NCBI GenBank assembly: GCA_020630915.1
Contig: JAHDIF010000004.1
Span: forward strand, 186,001-250,000
Length of the DNA stretch: 64,000 nucleotides
Direction of reading: 5' to 3'
From: Dokdonia sp.
Lineage (GTDB): Bacteria; Bacteroidota; Bacteroidia; Flavobacteriales; Flavobacteriaceae
The translations under genes and the position numbers were made by a program. Below are positions 52,971-60,708 of the stretch, piece after piece. Each line of letters begins with the position of its first letter. Within the stretch, counting starts at the first letter, position 1. Under the pieces are notes generated by a model that saw only the letters and a list, made by a program, of their open reading frames with translations, ran no database searches and was not told where the DNA came from.

Positions 52971-54798
52971 CCTCTTCTTGCATAGGTTTTCCTAGGTATA
53001 CTACTTTACAACCTTCAAAAGATTTAAGTTCTAATTGCTGCGTAAAAGACCCTATGATGTCTATAGTACCGTCCTTTTCTTTCACAAATAATGGAACCAT
53101 ATCTACGTCATTCGTTAAAATTTCAGTCACAGCATGATATTCTTCTTCTGTATTAATAGGTACTTCTTGAATAGTGGGGTATTTTCGTGCCACCTGTGTT
53201 AAATTCATAAAGTCGTCTGTGGTTGAGAAGAGTCCTTCTTTTGGAATACTGTCTTCACTCTCAATCTCTGCTTTGTTAATAAGTCTAAAAGAGCCGTTCT
53301 CACCAAACTGTTTTTTAAATCTATTAATAGCATAGTTATTTACTTCTCCGCTTCCTGTAAGCGCCATTAAATAGCCTATGTCACTCAACTCAACATCTGC
53401 TACGAGATCTTCTGAGTAAATATTTCCTTCTATGGCGTTAAGGTCTAATTCTCTTGCTGCTGCAATATTGCTAGGGTTACTATCTACCAACACCACATGA
53501 CGATTATTACGTTGTAAATACCTTGCAATAAGTCTAGAGACATCCGATGCGCCAATAATTAAAATACCCTCAGACTTCGTTAAGAAAACACCTATGGCCT
53601 TTGCAAAAAGGCGCGCAGTAGTTGCATTTAAAAGTACCGTTCCCAGTACAATCATAAAAACAAGCGGCGTAATATACTCTGCCCCAGGCTCTCCTTTAAG
53701 TAGTAACTTTGACCCGAATAAAGACGCAATTCCTGCCGCTACTATACCGCGAGGCCCTACCCAGCTAATAAATATACGTTCATTCATTTTAAGGTCAGAC
53801 CCTTGAGTACTCAACATCACGCCTATGGGTCTCACAATAAAAACTACAACAAGAAATAAAGCTAAAGTCTCCCATCTATATAGTAATTGTAAATCTTCTA
53901 GATTAATATTTGCAGATAACAATATGAATAAAATAGATATGAGAAGGACACTTAATGATTCTTTAAAATATAAAAGTTCTTTGAGATTGGGTAAGTTCAT
54001 ATTACCAAGCACCATTCCCATAACCACTACCGCTAGTAAACCTGATTCGTGTGCAAAAATATCTGACTCCACAAATACGAGTAGTACAACGGAGAGTGAG
54101 ACCACATTAAGAAGGTAATGCGGTATTAACTTCTTTCGTATGGCAAATGCGAGCCCGTGCGCAAACGTAAACCCAAAAGTTGTTCCGAATAATAAAATTT
54201 TCCCAAACTCTATCAATGCAGTTTTTGTATATGCTTGCCCTTCACCTACACTAATAAACTCAAAAACAAGTACGGCTACTAACGCCCCAATAGGATCGAT
54301 TAGAATACCTTCCCACTTCAAAACTGAAGAAACATCTTTCTTAAGAGGTATATTTCTTAAAATTGGAGAGATTACCGTAGGGCCTGTTACAATGATCAAA
54401 GCAGAAAACAGGAATGATAATTTCAAACTCAATCCAAAAATGAAATAGGCCGCACCTCCCGCTAAGAAAAAAGTTACTGCACTTCCTAGTGTTATTATTT
54501 TCGTAATAACAGGCCCTATATTCTTAATTTCTGCTCTTTTGAGCGTGAGACCTCCTTCAAAAAGGATGATGCTTATCGCCAGTGAAACAAAATAGTATAA
54601 CCCTTCTCCAGGAAAAAGACCTTTCTCACCGTTCCAAATAGGTTCGATCCACTTACTACCGTCTTCAGACAACAATGTTGAGAAGGGGCCTACAAAAAGA
54701 CCTATTAAAATAAGAGGCAAAATTGCTGGTAATTTAAGCCTCCATGCTGCCCATTGTGCAATGATTCCTAATATGATAATTCCTGCTAATTCTAACAT
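52963..54798 (-). CDS. Cation/proton antiporter with RCK (TrkA-N) domain
   Basis: The 611-residue product has a CPA-type membrane domain of about 12 helices (about 1-390; ILPLILIGLFVGP, ILFEGGLTLK, LLAVVVMGMVLGN). A cytoplasmic Rossmann domain of the TrkA-N/RCK type follows (about 398-520, EGILIIGASDVSRLIARYL). A C-terminal TrkA-C-like segment completes it. It probably exchanges Na+ or K+ for protons. The nucleotide-binding glycine motif is GASDVS, which departs from the usual GxGxxG, so nucleotide gating is uncertain. Confidence 0.9.
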   Translation of the reverse strand: MLELAGIIILGIIAQWAAWRLKLPAILPLILIGLFVGPFSTLLSEDGSKWIEPIWNGEKGLFPGEGLYYFVSLAISIILFEGGLTLKRAEIKNIGPVITKIITLGSAVTFFLAGGAAYFIFGLSLKLSFLFSALIIVTGPTVISPILRNIPLKKDVSSVLKWEGILIDPIGALVAVLVFEFISVGEGQAYTKTALIEFGKILLFGTTFGFTFAHGLAFAIRKKLIPHYLLNVVSLSVVLLVFVESDIFAHESGLLAVVVMGMVLGNMNLPNLKELLYFKESLSVLLISILFILLSANINLEDLQLLYRWETLALFLVVVFIVRPIGVMLSTQGSDLKMNERIFISWVGPRGIVAAGIASLFGSKLLLKGEPGAEYITPLVFMIVLGTVLLNATTARLFAKAIGVFLTKSEGILIIGASDVSRLIARYLQRNNRHVVLVDSNPSNIAAARELDLNAIEGNIYSEDLVADVELSDIGYLMALTGSGEVNNYAINRFKKQFGENGSFRLINKAEIESEDSIPKEGLFSTTDDFMNLTQVARKYPTIQEVPINTEEEYHAVTEILTNDVDMVPLFVKEKDGTIDIIGSFTQQLELKSFEGCKVVYLGKPMQEEAS

Positions 54799-54937
54799 GT
54801 GATGGCTCGTTTAGTCTTTTGGTTACGTTCTCTAATACCTTGTCCTTTGGGAAGATACAATTCTTTGTTAAAAACTATTGTAATTACAATTCAAAAATAG
54901 TGTTTTTCCTTATTTTGCAGGGATTTTGTGTTAGTAT

Positions 54938-54951
54938 GCTTTCGCGAAAGC
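54938..54951. repeat. Family A palindrome upstream of the MBL hydrolase gene
   Basis: A perfect 14-bp core, 22 bases before the ATG at 54974. The outer flanks AGTA/TACT extend the symmetry apart from one mismatch pair. Confidence 0.95.
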
Positions 54952-54973
54952 GTACTAAAAAAACATTGCCATT

Positions 54974-55834
54974 ATGAACATATATCCTATTGAAGCTGGA
55001 AATTTTAAACTAGACGGAGGAGCTATGTTTGGAGTAGTTCCGAAATCACTATGGACACGCACAAACCCTGCAGACAACAACAATATGATAGACATTGCTG
55101 CCAGATGTATGCTTATTGAGAATGGCGATAGGCTTATTCTCATTGATACAGGTATGGGTAACAAGCAATCCGATAAGTTTTTTGGGTATTACTTTCAATG
55201 GGGAGACCATACGCTAGATGCCTCTCTGGCAAAACACGGTTTTCATAGAGATGATATTACAGATGTGTTTATGACACATCTCCATTTTGACCATTGCGGT
55301 GGCTCTGTACAATGGAATAAGGATCGTACTGGCTACGAGCCTGCTTTTAAAAATGCAACCTATTGGAGTAATAAAGAACACTGGGAATGGGCCACACAAC
55401 CCAACCGTAGAGAGAAAGCTTCTTTTCTCAAAGAAAATATAATCCCTATGCAAGAAAGCGGGCAGCTTAAGTTTATTACAAGAACGGTGAGCCCTTTTCA
55501 AGAAGCTAGCGAACTAGGCTTTGGTATCTTTTTTGCAGATGGACATACAGAAAAACAAATGATCCCTCACATCCAATATCAAGGAAAAACAATAGTGTTT
55601 ATGGCAGACCTCTTGCCTACAGCAGGCCACCTGCCACTTCCTTTTGTTATGGGGTATGATACCAGACCATTGCTCACACTTGACGAAAAAGAACTATTTT
55701 TAAACACTGCTGCAGATAATGAGTATTATCTTTGGCTAGAGCACGATGCTCACAATCCTATTATTACCGTACAACATACAGAAAAAGGCGTACGCCTTAA
55801 AGATATATTTACATTAAACGATTTTTTAAATTAA
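54974..55834 (+). CDS. Metallo-beta-lactamase fold hydrolase
   Basis: The 286-residue product has the zinc motif THLHFDHCGG (H102, H104, D106, H107). Later metal ligands fit FADGHTEKQMI and MADLLPTAGH. It resembles the quorum-quenching lactonase/methyl-parathion hydrolase branch (AiiA-like, cytoplasmic, no signal peptide). The substrate is not decidable. It is followed 8 bases later by a subtilase gene. Confidence 0.9.
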   Translation: MNIYPIEAGNFKLDGGAMFGVVPKSLWTRTNPADNNNMIDIAARCMLIENGDRLILIDTGMGNKQSDKFFGYYFQWGDHTLDASLAKHGFHRDDITDVFMTHLHFDHCGGSVQWNKDRTGYEPAFKNATYWSNKEHWEWATQPNRREKASFLKENIIPMQESGQLKFITRTVSPFQEASELGFGIFFADGHTEKQMIPHIQYQGKTIVFMADLLPTAGHLPLPFVMGYDTRPLLTLDEKELFLNTAADNEYYLWLEHDAHNPIITVQHTEKGVRLKDIFTLNDFLN

Positions 55835-55842
55835 ACAGTCTT

Positions 55843-57513
55843 ATGAATACAACGTTTAAATCTCTTGCGATTGCTGCTTGTGCAGCTACTTTTATAATTG
55901 GGTGTGACAGCCCTTCTCCTCTAGTCTCTGTACCTATCGAAAATGTAGATAGCAATCCTCTTAAAGTGTCTGCACTTACAGATGTTCAAGAAAGGGCATG
56001 GAGTTCTAAAGACTTAAAGTCTGATACCATCCCAGGGATGAGTGTAGAGAAAACATATAGAGAGATTCTTCCTGGTAAAAATGCGACTCCTACGATCGTA
56101 GCCGTTATCGATAGCGGCATAGATATAGAGCACGAAGACCTTAAAAATGTAATCTGGACAAACCCTAAAGAGATTGCAGGTAATGGTAAAGACGATGATA
56201 ATAATGGATATGTAGATGACATTCACGGGTGGAATTTCCTTGGTGATATTGAGGCAGAACAATTAGAGTTTGTTCGTATTATAGATCGTTACGATACAGA
56301 GTTTAAGGGGAAATCTCTTGCAGATATTCCAGCTGCAAAAAAAGCGATGTTCCAGACGTATCAAAAAGCAAAAGAAGAGCATACCCAAAAATCAGGAGAA
56401 GCCGCTCAAGGTAAGCAACGCTACACGCAAATTCTGCAGCAACTCAACACCTCACATAGTGCTGTAAAAGCTAAACTTGGCAAAGAAGATTATACCGCTG
56501 CAGATCTCAAAACGATTAAGGACCCAAGTCCAGAAATGCAAAACCATATCGGGTTTCTTACTCAAATGTTTCAATATGACAGTAATATTCCTGCTTTTAT
56601 AAAGAACATAGAAGACGGTGTAGATTACTTCACAGAACAACTAGGAGCAAACCTGGCTCTAGGTAAAAATTTTAGAAGTGTTCTTGGTGACAACCCTTAT
56701 GACATTAATGATACAAAGTATGGCAACAATAATGTGATTGGCCCAGAAAAAGATGGAGCAAAACATGGGACGCACGTTGCTGGGATTATCGCTGCACAGA
56801 GAGACAATGGTAAAGGAATGAACGGCGTGGCTAATAGTAACATTAAAATTATGGCCCTACGCGCCGTGCCAGATGGTGATGAGTATGATAAAGATATCGC
56901 TCTCGCCATACGCTATGCGGTAGATAATGGGGCAAAGGTGATTAATACAAGCTTTGGAAAGTACTATGCCCAAAACCCGGAATGGGTATACGACGCCATT
57001 AAATATGCAGCAAAAAATGATGTGCTTATTGTTAATGCAGCGGGTAATGAGGGCCTTAATCTAGACGACCCTACAAATACTGTGTATCCTAACGATCAAT
57101 TAGATAACGTATCAGAAATGAGTGACACATTTATGACAGTAGGTGCGCTAGCACCTAAATACGGTGGAGAGATGGTGGCCTCATTCTCAAACTATGGAAA
57201 ATCTAACGTAGATGTATTTGCGCCAGGAGTCCGTATTTATGCAACTACCCCTAATAACACCTACGAGTTCTTACAAGGAACTTCTATGGCCTCTCCCAAT
57301 ACAGCGGGTGTAGCCGCAATGCTTCGTGCCTATTATCCTAAGTTAAAGGCAAGTCAGATAAAAGAGATCATCATGAAAAGTGGTCTTGCCACTGGGACTT
57401 CTGTAATCGTTTCTGGTGATCCAGAAAAAAGAGCAAAATTTAGCGATCTATCTAAATCTGGAGAAATGGTCAATATGTACAACGCCTTTAAACTGGCAGA
57501 ACTTCAAAAATAA
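55843..57513 (+). CDS. Subtilisin-like serine peptidase, lipoprotein with large insert (S8 family)
   Basis: The 556-residue product has a lipobox FIIGC (C21). The catalytic residues are D90 (AVIDSGIDIEHED), H307 (KHGTHVAG), oxyanion N401 (NAAGNEG) and S480 (QGTSMASPN). The Asp-His distance is 217 residues against about 30-60 normally. The extra stretch (about 135-290) is mostly helical. There is no I9-type prodomain or sorting tail. It lies in a group with the MBL hydrolase and M1 peptidase genes, 3 bases from the latter, and likely helps digest external proteins. Confidence 0.93.
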   Translation: MNTTFKSLAIAACAATFIIGCDSPSPLVSVPIENVDSNPLKVSALTDVQERAWSSKDLKSDTIPGMSVEKTYREILPGKNATPTIVAVIDSGIDIEHEDLKNVIWTNPKEIAGNGKDDDNNGYVDDIHGWNFLGDIEAEQLEFVRIIDRYDTEFKGKSLADIPAAKKAMFQTYQKAKEEHTQKSGEAAQGKQRYTQILQQLNTSHSAVKAKLGKEDYTAADLKTIKDPSPEMQNHIGFLTQMFQYDSNIPAFIKNIEDGVDYFTEQLGANLALGKNFRSVLGDNPYDINDTKYGNNNVIGPEKDGAKHGTHVAGIIAAQRDNGKGMNGVANSNIKIMALRAVPDGDEYDKDIALAIRYAVDNGAKVINTSFGKYYAQNPEWVYDAIKYAAKNDVLIVNAAGNEGLNLDDPTNTVYPNDQLDNVSEMSDTFMTVGALAPKYGGEMVASFSNYGKSNVDVFAPGVRIYATTPNNTYEFLQGTSMASPNTAGVAAMLRAYYPKLKASQIKEIIMKSGLATGTSVIVSGDPEKRAKFSDLSKSGEMVNMYNAFKLAELQK

Positions 57514-57516
57514 AAT

Positions 57517-59358
57517 ATGAATAATCTTCTTAAACTTATAGGTTGTGTGGTAATATTCGCTTTCGCGAAAGCGGACTCCTTTGCACAAAACACTTCTTAC
57601 TGGCAACAACATGTCGATTACAAAATGGAAATCGACATGAATGTAAATAACTATCAGTACGATGGAAAACAAGAGCTTGTGTATACCAACAACTCTCCAG
57701 ACACCCTTACTCAGGTTTTCTATCACCTGTACTTTAATGCGTTCCAACCTGGAAGTGAGATGGATGTACGATCACTTACGATCGAAGACGCAGATCGTCG
57801 TGTGGCAGACCGTATCAGTAAGTTAAAAGAAGATGAAATAGGATTTATTAAAGTAAATGCGCTTAAACAGGATGGGAAAAAGCTGGCGTATGAAGTCGCT
57901 GGAACCGTCCTTGAAGTGCAACTAGAAAAACCAATCGCTCCAGGTGAAAAGACCACTTTTAATATGGATTTTAAAGGGCAAGTGCCTGTGCAAATTCGTC
58001 GTAGTGGTCGTAATAATAAAGAAGGTGTGGCATTATCTATGACGCAATGGTATCCTAAAATGGCCGAATATGATTTTGAAGGATGGCACGCAGATCCTTA
58101 TATCGCTCGTGAGTTTCACGGTGTATGGGGAGATTTTGATGTAAAAATCACCATTGATGGAGATTATACCGTAGGAGGTACAGGATATCTTCAAAACGGA
58201 AATGAAGTAGGTCACGGATATCAAGACGCAGGAGTTACACCTGCAAAAACCAAAAAAGGAAAATACACATGGCACTTTAAAGCGCCTAATGTGCACGACT
58301 TTACTTGGGCGGCAGATCCAGAATATGTGCACGACACCCTAGAGGCAGAAAACGGTGTAAAACTGCACTTTTTGTACAAAAATGATCCAGAAATTAAGGA
58401 TAACTGGAAAAAGCTACAGCCTAAGACGGCGGCTATCCTTTCGTACCTCAACAAACACATAGGGCAATATCCATACAAGCAATACTCTGTAATACAAGGA
58501 GGAGATGGTGGTATGGAGTATGCGATGTGTACACTTATTACAGGAAAACGCAACTTTGGGAGTCTTGTAGGTGTGACTGCGCACGAATTTGCCCATACAT
58601 GGTTTCAGTTTTTACTGGCAACTAATGAAGCAAAACATGAGTGGATGGATGAAGGCTTTACCTCTTACATAAGTGCAGCCGCTATGAATGAAGTAATGGA
58701 CTCTAATAAAGAAAACCCTTGGACGGGAAGCTACAGAGGATACTACCGCCTAGCAACTAGCGGTAAAGAACAACCACAAACTACGCATGCAGATCGCTAT
58801 AACCTAAACAGTGTGTATGGAGCAGCAGCTTACAGCAAAGGAGCTGTGTTTATGGCACAATTAAACTATGTGATAGGAAAAGAAAACGTAGCAAAAACAC
58901 TTAAAAAGTATTTTAATGACTTTGCTTTTAAACACCCTACTCCTAACGACATCAAACGTACAGCAGAGAAAGTTTCTGTCATGCAACTAGACTGGTATCT
59001 TACAGACTGGACACAAACCACAAATACGATAGACTACGCCATCGAAAAGGTAGAGGAAAAAGATGGGAAGACACAGGTTACGCTTTCGCGAAAAGGACTC
59101 ATGCCTATGCCTATTGATCTATACGTTACGATGGGTAAAAAACAAGAATCCCATTACATCCCACTGCGTATGATGCGCGCTGAAAAGCCGAACCCCACAC
59201 CTGAAATTCCAAGAACCCAACAGGCAGACTGGCCGTGGACACACCCTACCTATACGTTTACCATAGACGCTCCATTAAAAAAGATAGATGGATTACAGAT
59301 AGATCCTTCTGGGCTTATGGCAGATGTTAACCCAGATGATAATACTTGGAAAAAGTAG
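57517..59358 (+). CDS. M1 family metallopeptidase
   Basis: A secreted zinc aminopeptidase-type enzyme of 613 residues. The zinc site is HEFAH (H356, E357, H360) plus E379 in WMDEGFTSY. The substrate-binding exopeptidase motif is GGMEYAMC (about 331-338). A signal peptide covers about residues 1-24 and ends SFAQ. The family A palindrome encodes AFAKA at residues 15-19, putting a lysine and an aspartate close to the cleavage site. It follows the subtilase gene after 3 bases and has a terminator. Confidence 0.94.
   Translation: MNNLLKLIGCVVIFAFAKADSFAQNTSYWQQHVDYKMEIDMNVNNYQYDGKQELVYTNNSPDTLTQVFYHLYFNAFQPGSEMDVRSLTIEDADRRVADRISKLKEDEIGFIKVNALKQDGKKLAYEVAGTVLEVQLEKPIAPGEKTTFNMDFKGQVPVQIRRSGRNNKEGVALSMTQWYPKMAEYDFEGWHADPYIAREFHGVWGDFDVKITIDGDYTVGGTGYLQNGNEVGHGYQDAGVTPAKTKKGKYTWHFKAPNVHDFTWAADPEYVHDTLEAENGVKLHFLYKNDPEIKDNWKKLQPKTAAILSYLNKHIGQYPYKQYSVIQGGDGGMEYAMCTLITGKRNFGSLVGVTAHEFAHTWFQFLLATNEAKHEWMDEGFTSYISAAAMNEVMDSNKENPWTGSYRGYYRLATSGKEQPQTTHADRYNLNSVYGAAAYSKGAVFMAQLNYVIGKENVAKTLKKYFNDFAFKHPTPNDIKRTAEKVSVMQLDWYLTDWTQTTNTIDYAIEKVEEKDGKTQVTLSRKGLMPMPIDLYVTMGKKQESHYIPLRMMRAEKPNPTPEIPRTQQADWPWTHPTYTFTIDAPLKKIDGLQIDPSGLMADVNPDDNTWKK
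57559..57572. repeat. Family A palindrome inside the M1 peptidase signal peptide
   Basis: A perfect 14-bp core (CGCTTTCGCGAAAGCG extended) in the AFAKA frame, in the C-terminal part of the signal sequence. Confidence 0.95.
59082..59095. repeat. Degenerate family A palindrome in the M1 peptidase gene
   Basis: GCTTTCGCGAAAAG matches 12 of 14 positions. It is read in the LSRK frame (VTLSRKG). Confidence 0.6.
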
Positions 59359-59383
59359 AATTTTAAAGTTTTCACAATACAAG

Positions 59384-59410
59384 TCCCGCCCTTACAAGGC
59401 GGGATTTTTG
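59384..59410 (+). terminator. Intrinsic terminator of the M1 peptidase gene
   Basis: A 7-bp GC-rich stem (TCCCGCC / GGCGGGA) with a 7-base loop followed by TTTTTG. Confidence 0.88.
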
Positions 59411-59453
59411 CTCAATACCCTATCACTTCCCTCCTATTCCCTACATTTACACC

Positions 59454-59837
59454 GTGAAAGACACCTACGGCACTAAAGAAAAACTCAAGTCTAAAAAACT
59501 TATAGACACACTATTTATAGAGGGGCGCTCTATTAAAGCGTTTCCTTTGCGTATGGTATTTCTAGAAGCGCCTCTACCTTATCCAGATATTGCCATACAA
59601 TGTGGGGTTTCTGTTTCTAAACGCAACCACAAGCTTGCCGTCACTCGTAACCGTATAAAAAGGTTGATGCGAGAAGCTTATCGCTTAAATAAAAATAAAA
59701 TTGATACGAAAGGCACAACATTTGCTGTTCTCATCATCTACACATCACGTGATGTGCGCTCCTTTGAAGAAATAAACAAAGCGATGCGTAAACTCTTAAA
59801 ACGATTTCAAGATGAAACAGTTGGTTCTACTACTTAG
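59454..59837 (+). CDS. rnpA: Ribonuclease P protein component
   Basis: The protein cofactor of RNase P, which matures tRNA 5' ends. The 127-residue product starts at GTG 59454 and has the RNR signature region GVSVSKRNHKLAVTRNRIKR with REAYR after it. Length is normal. It overlaps the following lipoprotein gene by 26 bases. rpmH is not adjacent, as is common in Bacteroidetes. Confidence 0.95.
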   Translation: MKDTYGTKEKLKSKKLIDTLFIEGRSIKAFPLRMVFLEAPLPYPDIAIQCGVSVSKRNHKLAVTRNRIKRLMREAYRLNKNKIDTKGTTFAVLIIYTSRDVRSFEEINKAMRKLLKRFQDETVGSTT

Positions 59838-60636
59838 TATATGTGTGTTATTTTCTTGTGAGAATGGCAATAGTGCCTTTACAAAAGATGGAGATATTTC
59901 GATGTCACCTGCTTTTGAGATGGCTGATGACCTAGAAGAAATAGTGTTTGAACAAAATTTTAAAACAGCTCCTTCTAAACAGGTTGAACAAAAAATAATC
60001 AAAACAGGTAACTTGCGTTTTGAAACTCAAGAATTAGAGAAAACAAGAACTAGAATTGTTGCTGCCGTAAAAAAAGCTGGAGGTTATATTCAAAGTGATA
60101 ACAGCGGTAAAAACTACGATTCGCACTATCAGAATTTAACCATACGCGTCCCCTCTCAACAATTTGATACTGTTTTTACAGAAATAGGTGAAGGTGTTGC
60201 TTACTTTGATGAAAAAACCGTCTCACAAAGAGACGTTACAGAAGAGTTTGTAGACATACAAGCACGTCTCAAGGCAAAACGTGCTCTAGAAGAAAGATAT
60301 TTAGCCCTTCTAGTTAAGGCTAAAAATGTACAGGAAATGCTTTCCATAGAACGTGAGTTGGCCAATATTAGAGAAGAAATAGAGAGTAGAGAAGGTAGGT
60401 TAAAGTACCTCCAGAGTCAGGTTTCTGAAAGCACCATACACATTAGCATTTACAAAACAACTGTAGAAACCGGCGTAACCATTTCATACGGTACGAAAAT
60501 CATAAATGCCCTTAAAGGAGGTTGGAATGGCGTGTCTGTTTTCTTCCTTGGTTTGCTGCACCTCTGGCCTTTTCTTATATTAGTAGGCGCAGGCGTTTTT
60601 TTTATGCGCAGATATATTAGAAAAAAGAAAAAATAA
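59812..60636 (+). CDS. DUF4349 membrane lipoprotein
   Basis: The 274-residue product has a lipobox (VLFSC, lipidated C16) and a DUF4349 domain (KIIKTGNLRFETQELEKT, TIRVPSQQFD, TEEFVDIQARLKAKRALEERY). A coiled-coil stretch lies at about 150-205. A C-terminal transmembrane helix with a basic tail follows (about 242-274, RRYIRKKKK). The function is unknown. Its start lies inside rnpA, so expression is probably coupled. Confidence 0.88.
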   Translation: MKQLVLLLSICVLFSCENGNSAFTKDGDISMSPAFEMADDLEEIVFEQNFKTAPSKQVEQKIIKTGNLRFETQELEKTRTRIVAAVKKAGGYIQSDNSGKNYDSHYQNLTIRVPSQQFDTVFTEIGEGVAYFDEKTVSQRDVTEEFVDIQARLKAKRALEERYLALLVKAKNVQEMLSIERELANIREEIESREGRLKYLQSQVSESTIHISIYKTTVETGVTISYGTKIINALKGGWNGVSVFFLGLLHLWPFLILVGAGVFFMRRYIRKKKK

Positions 60637-60650
60637 GCTTTCGCGAAAGC
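60637..60650. repeat. Family A palindrome downstream of the DUF4349 gene
   Basis: A perfect 14-bp core extended to AGCTTTCGCGAAAGCT, beginning at the base after the DUF4349 stop codon. Confidence 0.95.
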
Positions 60651-60679
60651 TAAAAAACAAATGTGAAGATGTGGATGAG

Positions 60680-60699
60680 ATATCCGCCTTCGCGGATAT
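60680..60699. repeat. Hairpin in the S41 protease leader
   Basis: A perfect 8-bp stem (ATATCCGC / GCGGATAT) with a 4-base loop, 9 bases before the S41 ATG. No T tract follows, so it is a leader hairpin or another repeat type. Confidence 0.7.
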
Positions 60700-60708
60700 T
60701 AATTAGAT

